Positions 1 through 8,834 of a stretch of DNA of 64,000 nt are shown here, in pieces. The notes under the pieces are model-generated. The model had not been told where the DNA came from. It did not search any database and worked only from the letters and a program-made list of their open reading frames with translations. Position numbers and translations under genes: made by a program. The DNA lies in contig NZ_JNZZ01000017.1 of the NCBI RefSeq assembly GCF_000717645.1, forward strand, positions 1 to 64,000, in the 5' to 3' direction. The number at the start of each line of letters is the position of its first letter. Position 1 is the first letter of the stretch. This DNA comes from Streptomyces californicus (GTDB taxonomy: Bacteria; Actinomycetota; Actinomycetes; Streptomycetales; Streptomycetaceae).

Positions 1-666
1 GCCCCGCCGCCCGCGCCCGAGGCCGGACCCGCCGTCACCGTGCGGGCCCAGCCCAGCCCCGGCTACGTCGGCGGCAAGGTCGTGGTGACGTACACCGTGC
101 GCAACGGCAGGAACGCCCTGGCCACCGGCCTCCGGCTGGGCCTCGGCCTGCCTCGCGCCATCCCCGCCGGACCGCTCCCGGCCGGCTGCACCGCGGCAGG
201 CTCCTGCACGCTCCCCGACCTCGCGCCCCGCGCGTCCGCGGTCATCAGCGTCGTCCTGTCACCCGACCGGGCCCTGCGTACGACGATCACCGCGTCACTC
301 ACCACCACCGGCACCGACGCCGACCTCCGCGACAACGTCTCCCGCATCCCGCTGCGCATCCTCCAGCCCCGCATCGTCGCGGTGCCCAAGGTCGGCAAGC
401 CCGGCTTCGTCACCTCCGTACGCGGTAAGGACTTCCCGCCCGGCACGCCCGTCACCCTGAGCTGGAAGCCCGGCATCACCGCCGCCGCGGTCCCGACCCG
501 GCCGCTCGGCGACGGCACGTTCATCGCCCAACTGCTCATCCTGGCCAAGGACCGGACCGGGCCGCGCACCATCACCGCCAAGGGCCCCGGGTTCAGCCCC
601 GTGAAGACGGACTTCCTCGTGGTGCTCGGCACCATCACCCCGCCCGACGAGGTGGTCCGCCGATGA
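1..666 (+). CDS. C-terminal part of a CARDB/DUF11-like protein at the end of an eCIS operon (5' truncated)
   Basis: The reading frame is already open at base 1, so the N-terminus lies outside the window; the GTG at 40 is probably internal. The visible 221 residues look like two beta-sandwich modules of the CARDB/DUF11 kind: the first (about 15-115) carries the TYTVRNGRNALATGL stretch typical of 'non-overlapping sheet' adhesive repeats, with two cysteines (GCTAAGSC) that could form a disulfide; the second begins near KPGFVTSVRGKDFPPG and resembles an IPT/Ig-like fold. The last codon overlaps the next gene by four bases (ATGA at 663-666), so it is cotranslated with the eCIS cap and ATPase genes. 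I infer a structural or surface-binding part encoded with a contractile injection system; the exact role is unknown. Confidence 0.6.
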   Translation, partial: APPPAPEAGPAVTVRAQPSPGYVGGKVVVTYTVRNGRNALATGLRLGLGLPRAIPAGPLPAGCTAAGSCTLPDLAPRASAVISVVLSPDRALRTTITASLTTTGTDADLRDNVSRIPLRILQPRIVAVPKVGKPGFVTSVRGKDFPPGTPVTLSWKPGITAAAVPTRPLGDGTFIAQLLILAKDRTGPRTITAKGPGFSPVKTDFLVVLGTITPPDEVVRR

Positions 667-1367
667 TCCACGAGGTCGACGAGGGGCTGCGGCTGCTGCT
701 GGCCGAGTCCGGTCTGGAGGACAGCGGCGTCGAGCTGGTCTTCGACGCCCCCACCAAGGACTGGTCCGCCCGCCGCAACGCCCCCACCATCAGCGTCTTC
801 CTGCACGGCATCCGCGAGGACGCGGGCCGGCGGCGCACCGGCACGGCGGAGACCCATGACGAGGAGGGCGTGGTCACCGGGTGGCGCACCCCGCCGCGCT
901 GGTTCGAGCTGACCTACCTCGTCACCGCCTGGACCAACCGCCCTCAGGACGAACACCGCCTGCTCTCCGAGGTGTTGCGCACCCTCGTCCGGGCGGACAC
1001 CCTGCCCGCCCGGCTGTACACCGGCAGCCTCGCCGAACTCGGCCTGACCGTCGGGCTGGAGGCCGCCGGACCCGGCTCCGGCGGGCCCGCCGCGTCGGAC
1101 GTCTGGTCCGCGCTCGGCGGTGAGCTGAAGGCCGGGATCGACCTCCGCGTCCTCGCCCCGCTGGCCGGGGAACGGCTCCCGGCCGGCCCGCCCGTCACCG
1201 AGGGCCTCGTGATGAAGGCCGCGCCCCACCTGAACGGCGGCGGCGACGACCCCGGCCGCCGACTGCGCTACGACGGGGCCACCGACCCGGGAGGACAGGG
1301 CTTCGCCGCGCCCCGGGAACGACGACTGCCACCCGGACGACGCAGGCGGGGGAACACGGCCCGATGA
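663..1367 (+). CDS. DUF4255 / Pvc16-family eCIS cap (tube terminator) protein
   Basis: The 234-residue product begins MIHEVDEGLRLLL and contains the pattern of the Pvc16 N-terminal domain (DUF4255): a short helix, then a segment on how the partner interface is measured (PTISVFLHGIRED), then PPRWFELTYLVTAWT and the HRLLSEVLRTL helix. In Photorhabdus virulence cassettes and the Serratia antifeeding prophage the family member (Pvc16/Afp16) caps the inner tube and sheath and sets particle length. The C-terminal 40 residues are Arg/Gly/Pro-rich and probably disordered. It overlaps its neighbours by four bases on both sides, so the three genes form a tight translational unit. The family call is firm; function in this particle is inferred. 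Confidence 0.85.
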   Translation: MIHEVDEGLRLLLAESGLEDSGVELVFDAPTKDWSARRNAPTISVFLHGIREDAGRRRTGTAETHDEEGVVTGWRTPPRWFELTYLVTAWTNRPQDEHRLLSEVLRTLVRADTLPARLYTGSLAELGLTVGLEAAGPGSGGPAASDVWSALGGELKAGIDLRVLAPLAGERLPAGPPVTEGLVMKAAPHLNGGGDDPGRRLRYDGATDPGGQGFAAPRERRLPPGRRRRGNTAR

Positions 1368-3505
1368 CCCTCGCACCACAACAGCTCACCGGACAGCACG
1401 ACTCGGGAGCGGTCGGGGAGCTCTGGGAACGGCTCGGCCGCGTCGAGCAGCGGATCCGCGAGGCCGTCGCCGCCCGCCGGGCCGTCGACCCGGACCCCGA
1501 CGACCCCTACCGGGGCCAGTACCTCACCCCCGAGGCCGCCGCCCGCGTCCTGGAGACCCGCAACGCGTTCAGCCCCGTACCGGCGTACGGGGACGGGTCG
1601 GCGGCTCACGTGGGGACGCCGCCCTTCTCGGAGGGCGGCCGGCTCTCCGGACTGGCCGAGCGCTTCGGCCTCGCGCCGCTGGACGCCGAACTCCTGCTGG
1701 TCGCGCTGGCCCCCGACATCGACACCCGGTTCGAGCGGCTGTACGGCTACCTCAACGACGACCTGACCCGCCGCCGCCCCACCATCGGCCTCGCCCTGGA
1801 GCTGTGCGGGCTGCCCGCCGCCGGTTCCGGCCGCTTCCGCTTCGCCCCGTCCGCCCCGCTCGTCGCGGGCGGCCTGTTGGAGATCGCCGACGCCGAACGC
1901 CCTCTGCTCTCGCGCATGTTGCGCGTACCCGACCGGGTCGCGGCCCACCTCCTCGGCGACGACGAGACCGACGGGCGGCTGCGCGGAACCGTCCGGGAAG
2001 CCGTACCCGCCCCGGACTCCGACGGGCGTCCCGAGGTCTCCCGGATCGCGGCCGTCCTCGGCACCGGCAGCGGGCTGGTGCACCTGCTCGACCGGGGCGG
2101 CGATCCGCACGGCCTCGCGGTCGCGGCCCTGGCCGCGTCCGGCCACCGGCCGCTGGCCATCGACATCGCCGCCCTCGCCGCGCACCCCGAACCCGGCCCA
2201 CTCGTGCGGGCGTTGGCGACAGAGGTGCGCCTCAGCCGGGCCGGAGCGGTCCTCGGCCCGCTCGAAGCGCTCGCCCCGGAACGCCCCGAGGGCGCCCGAC
2301 TGCTCGGCGACCTCGCCGAGGCGCTCGGCGGCACACCCCTGATCGCGTACGGGAAGAAGAACTGGGACCCCCTGTGGACCGCCGACAGCCCGGTGACCGT
2401 CACCGTCCGGCCGCCGGGACCCGAGGCGGCGGCCCGGCAGTGGCGGAACGCGCTCGCCGAAGCGGGCCGCGCGGTCGGCCTGCCCGCCGAACACGCCACC
2501 GCCGACGACGCCCTCGTCGCGTCGGCCGCCGCCTACCGGCTCGACGCGGGGCAGCTGCGGCGGGCCGCGACCGTCGCGTCCCGGCTGGCCGCCCTCGGGC
2601 CCCGGCCGGTCGCGCCGGACGATCTCCGGGCCGCCGTCCGTGCGCAGAACGGCGCGGGCCTGGAACGGCTCGCCCGCCGCATCGAACCCGGTGTCGGCTG
2701 GGACGACCTGGTCCTGCCCCCGGGAACCCGTACCCAGCTCACCGAACTCGCCCTGCGCGCCCGGCACCGCGAGACGGTGCTCGGCCAGTGGCGGATGCGG
2801 CCGGGCGGCGGCCGGGGGAGGGGCGTCATCGCCCTGTTCGCCGGCGAGTCCGGCACCGGGAAGACCATGTCCGCCGAGGTGGTCGCCGCCGACCTGGGCA
2901 TGGAGCTGTACGTGGTGGACCTGTCCACCGTGGTCGACAAGTACATCGGGGAGACCGAGAAGAACCTGGAGCGCGTCTTCGCCGAGGCGTCCGACGTCAA
3001 CGGCATCCTGCTGTTCGACGAGGCCGACGCGATCTTCGGCAAGCGGTCCCAGGTCAACGACTCCCGCGACAAGCACGCCAACATGGAGTCGGCCTACCTG
3101 CTCCAGCGCATGGAGTCCTTCGACGGCATCGCCGTGCTCACCACGAACCTGCGGGCCAATCTCGACGAGGCGTTCACCCGCCGCCTCGACGTGATCGCCG
3201 AGTTCCCCATGCCCGACGCCCGCCAGCGCCTGGCGCTGTGGGACCGCTGCCTGGGCCCGGCGATCCCGCGCGACGCCGCGCTCGACCTGGAGTTCTGCGC
3301 GGACCGCTTCGAACTGGCCGGGGGGTCGATCCGGGCCTGCGCGGTGACCGCCGCCTACCTCGCGGCCGAGGCGAAGGCCCCGCTGCACATGGACCAGCTC
3401 GTCACGGCGGTGCTCCAGGAGTACCGCAAGCTGGGACGGCTGGTGCTGGAGAGCGAGTTCGGCCCGTGGCTGCGCAAGGAGCGCGCCCCGGCCCGTCGCG
3501 GCTGA
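1364..3505 (+). CDS. AAA+ ATPase of an extracellular contractile injection system (Afp15/Pvc15/Cis15-like)
   Basis: The 713-residue protein has a long N-terminal helical half with a degenerate ATPase-like core, then a complete C-terminal AAA+ module. Walker A is GESGTGKT at residues 494-501; Walker B is ILLFDEAD with D552-E553; the sensor/arginine-finger region includes LTTNLRANLDEAFTRRLD. This two-part layout matches the AAA+ ATPases found in nearly every eCIS cluster, which are thought to act in assembly or quality control of the particle. The ATG overlaps the stop of the cap gene by four bases. It is the last gene of the operon: the next 310 bases hold only repeats and the following gene is convergent. 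Streptomyces eCIS particles act inside the producer cell in the strains studied, so a cytoplasmic role fits. Confidence 0.88.
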   Translation: MTLAPQQLTGQHDSGAVGELWERLGRVEQRIREAVAARRAVDPDPDDPYRGQYLTPEAAARVLETRNAFSPVPAYGDGSAAHVGTPPFSEGGRLSGLAERFGLAPLDAELLLVALAPDIDTRFERLYGYLNDDLTRRRPTIGLALELCGLPAAGSGRFRFAPSAPLVAGGLLEIADAERPLLSRMLRVPDRVAAHLLGDDETDGRLRGTVREAVPAPDSDGRPEVSRIAAVLGTGSGLVHLLDRGGDPHGLAVAALAASGHRPLAIDIAALAAHPEPGPLVRALATEVRLSRAGAVLGPLEALAPERPEGARLLGDLAEALGGTPLIAYGKKNWDPLWTADSPVTVTVRPPGPEAAARQWRNALAEAGRAVGLPAEHATADDALVASAAAYRLDAGQLRRAATVASRLAALGPRPVAPDDLRAAVRAQNGAGLERLARRIEPGVGWDDLVLPPGTRTQLTELALRARHRETVLGQWRMRPGGGRGRGVIALFAGESGTGKTMSAEVVAADLGMELYVVDLSTVVDKYIGETEKNLERVFAEASDVNGILLFDEADAIFGKRSQVNDSRDKHANMESAYLLQRMESFDGIAVLTTNLRANLDEAFTRRLDVIAEFPMPDARQRLALWDRCLGPAIPRDAALDLEFCADRFELAGGSIRACAVTAAYLAAEAKAPLHMDQLVTAVLQEYRKLGRLVLESEFGPWLRKERAPARRG

Positions 3506-3816
3506 CGCGGCGACGGGCCGGGGGCGTGCTCGGGGTGTGCGGTGCGTGACCGGGTACGGCCGAGGTGGTGCACGGTGCATGACCGGGTACGGCCGAGGTG
3601 GTGCGCGGTGCGCGACCGGGTATGCCCGAGGCGGTGCGGCGACGGCCGGGGTGCGGGCCGCCGCCGCGTTCCTGACCGGTCACCGCTGGTCCAGCGGCGA
3701 CCGGGGGGATCGAGGCGTCCGGGGCGGCCGGGAGCCCTCGCGCACGGTGCGAGCGCCCCCCGCCTTCGTTCCGGGCCTGGTCCCGACCCTGGCCCCTGCC
3801 CCTGCTACCGCTCGGC
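3506..3816. other. Convergent intergenic region between the eCIS ATPase and the protease
   Basis: This gap separates two genes that end towards each other. Its first third contains three 33-bp tandem units (separate entry). The rest is G+C-rich without a recognisable gene, ribosome-binding site or T-tract terminator. Open frames across it change composition with the repeat and look non-coding. Confidence 0.6.
3535..3640. repeat. 33-bp tandem repeat, three copies
   Basis: The core GACCGGGTA recurs at 3548, 3581 and 3614, exactly 33 bp apart, each followed by [CT]GcCCGAGG[TC]G. The first two units are nearly identical and the third has diverged. Because 33 is a multiple of three, the plus-strand frame would read an 11-residue periodic peptide, but no start with a ribosome-binding site precedes it. 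It lies about 30 bp past the stop of the eCIS ATPase. Confidence 0.85.
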
Positions 3817-5016
3817 TCAGTTGGTGTTGAGCGTCAGCCCGTAGTAGCGCAGGGCGTCGTCGAGCGGCTGGAAGTAGGACGAGCCGCGCGAGTTGACGCC
3901 GCCCGTGCACTTCTGGTTGGTCGGACCGCCCGAGGTCATGCCCTGGGCCTGGTTCCCGGAGATGTACGCGCCACCGCTGTCGCCGCCCTCGACGCACACG
4001 CTGGAGGTGGCCAGACCGCTGACGACCGTGTCCGGGCCGCCGTTGAGGTCGACGTAGGTGACGGTGTTGTTGTACGAGCCGATCGTGCCGCAGGTCCAGC
4101 CCGTGGTGGCGCCGGACTTGCAGATCGCGGCGCCGGACGAGGCGCGGCTGCCGCCCCGGACGGCGACCGGGTTGCTGTTGCCCCAGGTGCCGACGCTGGT
4201 GGTGATGGAGTGGCCCGAGTTGATGGTGAGGATGCCCATGTCGACGCTGCGGGTGCCGAGCGCGTAGCGGGTCTTGTAGCCCTGGGCGAAGGCGGCCCCG
4301 TCGTAGCGCAAGGTGTTGGTGACGCAGTGCCCGGCGGTCACCAGGTACTGGCGGCCCGCGCTGTCACGGGCGCCGTAGCCCACGGAGCACCACTGGCTGG
4401 TGTTGTTGAACGTCATCTTGCTGCCGGGGTAGATGGCGGCCTTGGCCTCCAGCTTCTCCTGGCCGCGCTCGATCCTGACGGCGGCCCCGTGCCGGGCCGC
4501 CTTCGCGATGAACGCCTTGGCCGCCGCGCCGCGCTCGTTGTTGACCTTCACCGTCACCGTGTCGGAGGGCAGGTCCACGGCCCAGGCGACCACGCCGGAG
4601 GGCGTCTTGTCGGCGGCGGCCCGGTCCAGCTCCGCCTTGATCCTGTCGAGCTCGGCCTGGCCCCGGGCGGGCACCCGCGCTTCGAGACCGGCCTTCTCGA
4701 TCGCCGCGGCCTCCGCCGTGTCACCGGCGTTGACGGTCAGGTCGCCCGAGGCGTCGAAGAACGCCCCGTCGCCGGCTATGCCGCGCTTCTGCAGGCCGGC
4801 GAGGGTGGCCTGCTGGGCGTCCTGCCGGTCCAGCCGCTCCACGGCCGCTTTCTCGCTCACACCGAGCGAGGAGGCCAACGCCTGGACCATCTCGGGCTGG
4901 TAGCGCGGGGTCGACGCCGCGTCCTGGGCCTGCGCCATGGTCTGGGTGCTCAGGACTGCGGAGGCCGAGAGCACGACGCCAGCCGCGGCCAGACAGAACT
5001 TACGAGAGTTGCGCAC
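3817..5016 (-). CDS. Secreted serine protease, streptogrisin / alpha-lytic protease family (S1)
   Basis: The 399-residue prepro-enzyme starts at a GTG (5014-5016) preceded by GGAAGGA six bases upstream; the frame stays open to 5172 but that extension lacks a leader-like start. Residues 1-30 form a Sec signal peptide (VRNSRKF then a hydrophobic core ending TMAQAQD). Next comes an alpha-lytic-type pro-domain, a folding chaperone that is cut off, and then the chymotrypsin-fold domain. The catalytic triad is visible: H230 in VTAGHC, D259 in SVDMGIL and S347 in GGDSGG, with conserved cysteine pairs around them. There is no C-terminal chitin-binding domain, so it resembles streptogrisin D-type rather than C-type proteases. 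Expected location: extracellular, degrading protein for nutrition. Confidence 0.92.
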   Translation of the reverse strand: MRNSRKFCLAAAGVVLSASAVLSTQTMAQAQDAASTPRYQPEMVQALASSLGVSEKAAVERLDRQDAQQATLAGLQKRGIAGDGAFFDASGDLTVNAGDTAEAAAIEKAGLEARVPARGQAELDRIKAELDRAAADKTPSGVVAWAVDLPSDTVTVKVNNERGAAAKAFIAKAARHGAAVRIERGQEKLEAKAAIYPGSKMTFNNTSQWCSVGYGARDSAGRQYLVTAGHCVTNTLRYDGAAFAQGYKTRYALGTRSVDMGILTINSGHSITTSVGTWGNSNPVAVRGGSRASSGAAICKSGATTGWTCGTIGSYNNTVTYVDLNGGPDTVVSGLATSSVCVEGGDSGGAYISGNQAQGMTSGGPTNQKCTGGVNSRGSSYFQPLDDALRYYGLTLNTN

Positions 5017-5143
5017 GCTGATTCCTTCCGGATGACAGGCGGAAACCGGGAAATGGGGGGTACACCGCCGGAAGGCGCCAACAGCGCCCCGACAGCGTGG
5101 GGTTCCCGCCTGACGGAGAGTTCCGAACTCGCCGTGGGCCGAA

Positions 5144-5172
5144 CTATTACGCAGCGGCTGAAGGAACTTCAA
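5144..5172 (-). promoter_or_regulatory. Candidate promoter of the secreted protease
   Basis: On the minus strand a TTGAAG hexamer (5167-5172) is followed after 17 bases by TAATAG (5144-5149), a good match to a vegetative Streptomyces promoter. It would give a 5' leader of about 120 bases before the GTG at 5016. Inferred from sequence only. Confidence 0.5.
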
Positions 5173-5460
5173 GATGCGTGCGGAAGAATGTTTTCCGGGA
5201 GTGGCGGAGGCATGGAAAGCGCCTCGCAGTTCCCTGACGAGACGTCAATGAGAGGCACGCGGGCGGGTGTCGGCCCCCGCCGGGCGGCAGGGTGCACGAT
5301 GACGACTGAACAGCCTCCCACCTGCGTGAACGACGCGTGCTCCACCCCTGCGCGACGCCCCTGAGTACACGCCGCGACGAAGCCGCGGAATTACGGGGAG
5401 CGTGTTTTCTCCTGCGTAGGTGGGCGCCCGCATCTCGTTTACTGCGGGGCGCCGAGCACC

Positions 5461-5480
5461 GGAATACGTATACGTAATCC
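5461..5480. promoter_or_regulatory. 20-bp near-perfect palindrome, operator candidate
   Basis: GGAATACGTATACGTAATCC is symmetrical except for one base pair in each half, with the exact core TACGTATACGTA. An A+T-rich 12-bp exact palindrome stands out in DNA of this base composition and is typical of a dimeric repressor site. It lies 155 bp upstream of the gene at 5635 and about 290 bp upstream of the protease promoter. The cognate regulator is unknown. Confidence 0.6.
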
Positions 5481-5634
5481 GGGTCCACCGGATATTGCGG
5501 TCCCGGGCCGATTCGTACGGTGGGAGGACCTGTCAGCGGTGGATCGACACGCGGGGGAGAACGGCTCTGTCGGCGCACGTACGCCGCAGCCGCCCCGATA
5601 GGGCAGGTAACCGCGACACCGAGGAGATGGCGTC

Positions 5635-5955
5635 ATGGCCGAGCTCTATTTCCAGGTCAATGTCCCCACCCGGAACTCCGTGCAGCCGGAGCGGTGCGGC
5701 CTGCACGTCTTCACCGGGGCCGCCGAGACCGGGGCCGATGCCCTGCGCATCGCGCGCGAGGAGTGCGACGCGGCGGTCGCCGCCCAGCGGGCTGGCTTCG
5801 ACCTCCCGCGCCGCCGTCCGGACGGCTGGGGTGCGCGCGGGGTCCGATCCGGATGGGTGTTCGACTGGAAGGCCGCGACGGTGGCCGTCTGGGAGCACGA
5901 CCGGGGCTTCCGCACCTGCCGGTCCCCGCTGCCGCTACGGGACGGATGGCGCTGA
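5635..5955 (+). CDS. Small hypothetical protein (106 aa)
   Basis: A GAGGAG ribosome-binding site at 5621-5626 stands eight bases ahead of the ATG, which makes this a real gene despite its size. The product (MAELYFQVNVPTRNSV...) has no signal peptide or membrane segment. It is rich in Trp and Arg in its second half (GWGARGVRSGWVFDWKAA), suggesting a small folded cytoplasmic domain. I do not recognise the family. It is transcribed towards the LuxR-type regulator, which ends at 6075, and its promoter region contains the TACGTATACGTA palindrome, so it may be under dedicated control. Confidence 0.65.
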   Translation: MAELYFQVNVPTRNSVQPERCGLHVFTGAAETGADALRIAREECDAAVAAQRAGFDLPRRRPDGWGARGVRSGWVFDWKAATVAVWEHDRGFRTCRSPLPLRDGWR

Positions 5956-6074
5956 CAGCGCACGGTGCCGACGGCGGCCGAAGGCGGGTGGACCCGGGCG
6001 GTACGGCGCGCGGGGCGGCCGGCTCTGTACGGCCGCCCGCACAGGGGCCCGGCCCCCACCCGGCGCGGCTGCCC

Positions 6075-8834
6075 TCACGACGGCCCGTCCGGCTCCAGCC
6101 GGTGCGCGAGATCGCGACGGGAGAGCGCGCCCGTCTTCCGCATGGCGCCGGCGATGTGCTGCTCCACCGTCCGGGGGGAGAGATGCAGGGTCGCGGCGAT
6201 CTCCCGGTTGGTCAGCCCGGAGGACGCGAGCTGGGCGACCTCCGCCTCCCGGGGCGAGAGCTGGTCGGTGTGCGAGGGCCGTCCCGGCGGCCGGCCCCTC
6301 CGGGCGGGCTGCCGGGTGCGGAGCAGGGCCCTGGCCCGGGTCGCGTCCCAGACGGCTCCCAGGTCGGCGAAGACCTGCGCACAGGACTCCAGCTCGGCGA
6401 CGGCCGAGGCGACGGGTTCCGCCGCCCGATCGCCACCACCGGCCCCGTCCTCCGCCCCCTTCGCCGTCAACGTGTCCGCCGCCAGGACGCAGCGCGCCGC
6501 GCCCTCGGCGGCCAGCGCGCGGCTGTACGGCCGGGGCAGCTCCGCGAACGCCGCCGCAGCCTCGCGGTAGGCGTCCGCAGCGGCCGACAGCGCGCCCGGC
6601 CGCTCCTCGGCAGGCGCCTCCGCCTCCGCCAGCACCGCCCGGCTCCAGGTCAGCGCGGCCCGGGCGGCGGGCGCGCAGCCGTCCCCCAAGCCCCGGGCGA
6701 ACTCCCGGACCATGGTGTGCGCCCCCGCCGTGTCACCCGCGCGCGCCAGCGCCTCCACGGCCCACGGCGCGAGCTCGGCGGCCCACGGCCACACACCCTT
6801 GTCGGCCACCACCGCCCAGGCGGCCCGCGCCCGGTCCGCCGCGGCCGCCACCTCCTGGCGGGCCAGCAGCAGGCGGACCACCGCGCCGGCCGCCGTCGCC
6901 CCCAGGGGGACCGGCAGGTTCTCCGTGCCGAACGTGCCCCGCTGGGACAGCCACGACCTGGCCTCGCCCCAGTCGCCCTGGGCGAGGGCGAGCAGCCCGC
7001 GGACGATGTAGGCGTCGGAGGCGATGAACGGCATGTCCGCCGTGGCGGCGACGAACTCCTCGCACCTGCGGGCCAGCCCCGCCCACCGGCCGGTCCACCA
7101 CGCGTGGAGGAGCCGCGTCCCCGAGGCGCTGTGCTCGGTGTACGGCGCCCCGCTGCGCGCCGCCAGCTCGCGCCCCTCGGCCAGGAGTCCGTCCACCCGC
7201 CCGTAGAAGCCGAGCCAGACGGCGGAGTCGGCGGCGTTGCACAGCCCCCGGGCCGCCTGCCGGGCCGAGGCCGGGTCCGTGCTCTGCACGGGCAGCCGCG
7301 CCACCAGCTCCCAGGCGTCGGGGTCGGCCCCACTCATCGCGAGGCCGACGTGGTTGGCCAGCACCGCCGTACGCATCGCCTCGTCGCCGCTGTCGTCGGC
7401 CGCCGCCACGGCCTTGGCCAGCCACCGCCGGTGCACGTCGAGGGAGGCGCCCGGCCAGTACGGCATGACCAGGGCGGCCATGGCGCGGGCGGCCAGCGGG
7501 GAGCGGACCTCGCGCAGTTCGTCGGCGGCGACCTCCAGGACCTGCCAGCCGTCGGTGAACCGGCCCATCTGGTTGCAGAGCATCAGCCCCAGGTCGAGCC
7601 GCAGCTCCCCGCGCACGGCGGGCGGAAGGTCCGCGTCCCGCACGATCTGCGCGAGCACCTCCACCGTCTGGTCCGAACGCAGCCCGGTCACGGCGTTGCG
7701 GGCCAGCAGTGGGGCCAGCCGGGCGCGGGCCCACGGGGGCAGGCCGGGGGTGGCGAGCGTCCCCTCCAGGAGGGTGATCGCCTGCTGGTACCGGCCGGAG
7801 GCGGCCGCCGACTCGGCCGCCTTCTCCACCGCCCTGAGCCACTTCCGGTCCTCGCCGGCCGCCCGGTGGTGCCCGGCCACGGCGGCCCAGGCCACCGGCT
7901 GCGACCGGCTGAGCGCGGCGGCGGCCCGGCGGTGCAGGTCCTGGCGTACGGGGCCGGGCACGGTCTCCCGTACGGCCTCGGCCACCACCGGGACGGCGAA
8001 GCCGTAACGTCCCTCGGCCGCCTCCGTCAGGGCCGCGCACTCCAGGGCCCGCAGCAGCGCCTCGTTCCCCGGTACGGTGCCGAGCCCCGCCACCGCGATC
8101 AGGTCGTCGCGGGCGGCGGGCGCGTCGAGGACGGCGGCGGCCCAGACCAGCGGCCGGTGGGCGGGGGCCAGCGCACAGGTACGGCTCAGCACCAGCTCCG
8201 CCGACCGGGCCGGGACCCCGGCGGCGGCCACCTCGGCGGCCGCTCCGGCGAAGGCGGGGCGCCGCTCGCGCAGCAGTGCCAGCAGATCGACGACGGCCCG
8301 GGGCACCCCGCCCGTCCGCTCGTACAACGCCCGTGCCGCCTCGTCCGTGGAGGCGCCGTCGCCCAGCACCTCCCCGGCGGCCCGGCGGACGCGCTCCTCG
8401 TCCCAGGGGGCGAGCCGCTCGGTGAGGACCGTCAGCCGGTACGGGTGGGCCATCGCCGGAGCGCCCAGCGGCAGACCGGGCAGGCGCAGTTCCTCGGGCC
8501 GGTGGGCCACCGCCGCCGCGCAGCCCGGCCCCAACGCCTCCAGCACCCGCCGCAGCCGCCGCAGCTCGTCCTCGTCCGCGCGGTGGACGTCGTCCACCAG
8601 CAGCAGGGCCGGCTCCCGCCAGGGCTCTTCCCGCGCCCACGGCCCGCCGTCGCCCCCGCACCGCCACCACACACGGGCCGCCTCCGCCGCCTCGGGCAGT
8701 GCGGCCAGGCCGTGCAGCAGGTGGCTCTTGCCCAGCCCCGCCGTGCCCTCGACGAACAGCAGCACCGGATCGGCGTCCCGGTCGGCGAGAGCGCGGGCGA
8801 GCGACCGCACGGCGGCACCACCCGACTCGATCAC
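6075..8834 (-). CDS. Large ATP-binding LuxR-family (LAL) transcriptional regulator
   Basis: The 919-residue protein, read from the GTG at 8832-8834, opens with a P-loop almost at once (GTAGLGKS, residues 30-37), has a Walker B-like ALLLVDDVHRADEDEL, a long TPR-like helical middle region, and a C-terminal GerE/LuxR helix-turn-helix (LSPREAEVAQLASSGLTNRE, then RTVEQHIAGAMRKTG). LAL proteins are STAND-class switches that bind ATP and an inducer and then activate target promoters. The start is uncertain: the frame is open to an ATG at 8985-8987, but that 51-residue extension is Arg/Gly-rich and unlike a LAL N-terminus. The usual 'GRE..L' motif before the P-loop is missing with the GTG start. Its targets are not evident from the neighbours. 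Confidence 0.85.
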   Translation of the reverse strand: MIESGGAAVRSLARALADRDADPVLLFVEGTAGLGKSHLLHGLAALPEAAEAARVWWRCGGDGGPWAREEPWREPALLLVDDVHRADEDELRRLRRVLEALGPGCAAAVAHRPEELRLPGLPLGAPAMAHPYRLTVLTERLAPWDEERVRRAAGEVLGDGASTDEAARALYERTGGVPRAVVDLLALLRERRPAFAGAAAEVAAAGVPARSAELVLSRTCALAPAHRPLVWAAAVLDAPAARDDLIAVAGLGTVPGNEALLRALECAALTEAAEGRYGFAVPVVAEAVRETVPGPVRQDLHRRAAAALSRSQPVAWAAVAGHHRAAGEDRKWLRAVEKAAESAAASGRYQQAITLLEGTLATPGLPPWARARLAPLLARNAVTGLRSDQTVEVLAQIVRDADLPPAVRGELRLDLGLMLCNQMGRFTDGWQVLEVAADELREVRSPLAARAMAALVMPYWPGASLDVHRRWLAKAVAAADDSGDEAMRTAVLANHVGLAMSGADPDAWELVARLPVQSTDPASARQAARGLCNAADSAVWLGFYGRVDGLLAEGRELAARSGAPYTEHSASGTRLLHAWWTGRWAGLARRCEEFVAATADMPFIASDAYIVRGLLALAQGDWGEARSWLSQRGTFGTENLPVPLGATAAGAVVRLLLARQEVAAAADRARAAWAVVADKGVWPWAAELAPWAVEALARAGDTAGAHTMVREFARGLGDGCAPAARAALTWSRAVLAEAEAPAEERPGALSAAADAYREAAAAFAELPRPYSRALAAEGAARCVLAADTLTAKGAEDGAGGGDRAAEPVASAVAELESCAQVFADLGAVWDATRARALLRTRQPARRGRPPGRPSHTDQLSPREAEVAQLASSGLTNREIAATLHLSPRTVEQHIAGAMRKTGALSRRDLAHRLEPDGPS

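Larger units (their letters stand above)
5017..5634. other. 618-bp divergent regulatory region between protease and small hypothetical gene
   Basis: No convincing gene is present. Besides the protease promoter and a near-perfect 20-bp palindrome at 5461-5480 (separate entries), it contains GGGAGG at 5522 ahead of a GTG at 5539 that opens a 20-codon frame ending at TAG 5601. That could be a leader peptide but has no family signature, so I do not call it as a gene. A TACGGT hexamer at 5516-5521 is a possible -10 for the downstream gene. Confidence 0.5.

Noticed and set aside
5017..5172. Longer N-terminus of the secreted protease
   Set aside because: The extension spans the candidate promoter and lies ahead of a clear signal peptide with its own ribosome-binding site at 5016.
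5539..5601. 20-codon leader peptide upstream of the small hypothetical gene
   Set aside because: It has a GGGAGG in place but no amino-acid bias, no linked terminator and no overlap with the next gene.
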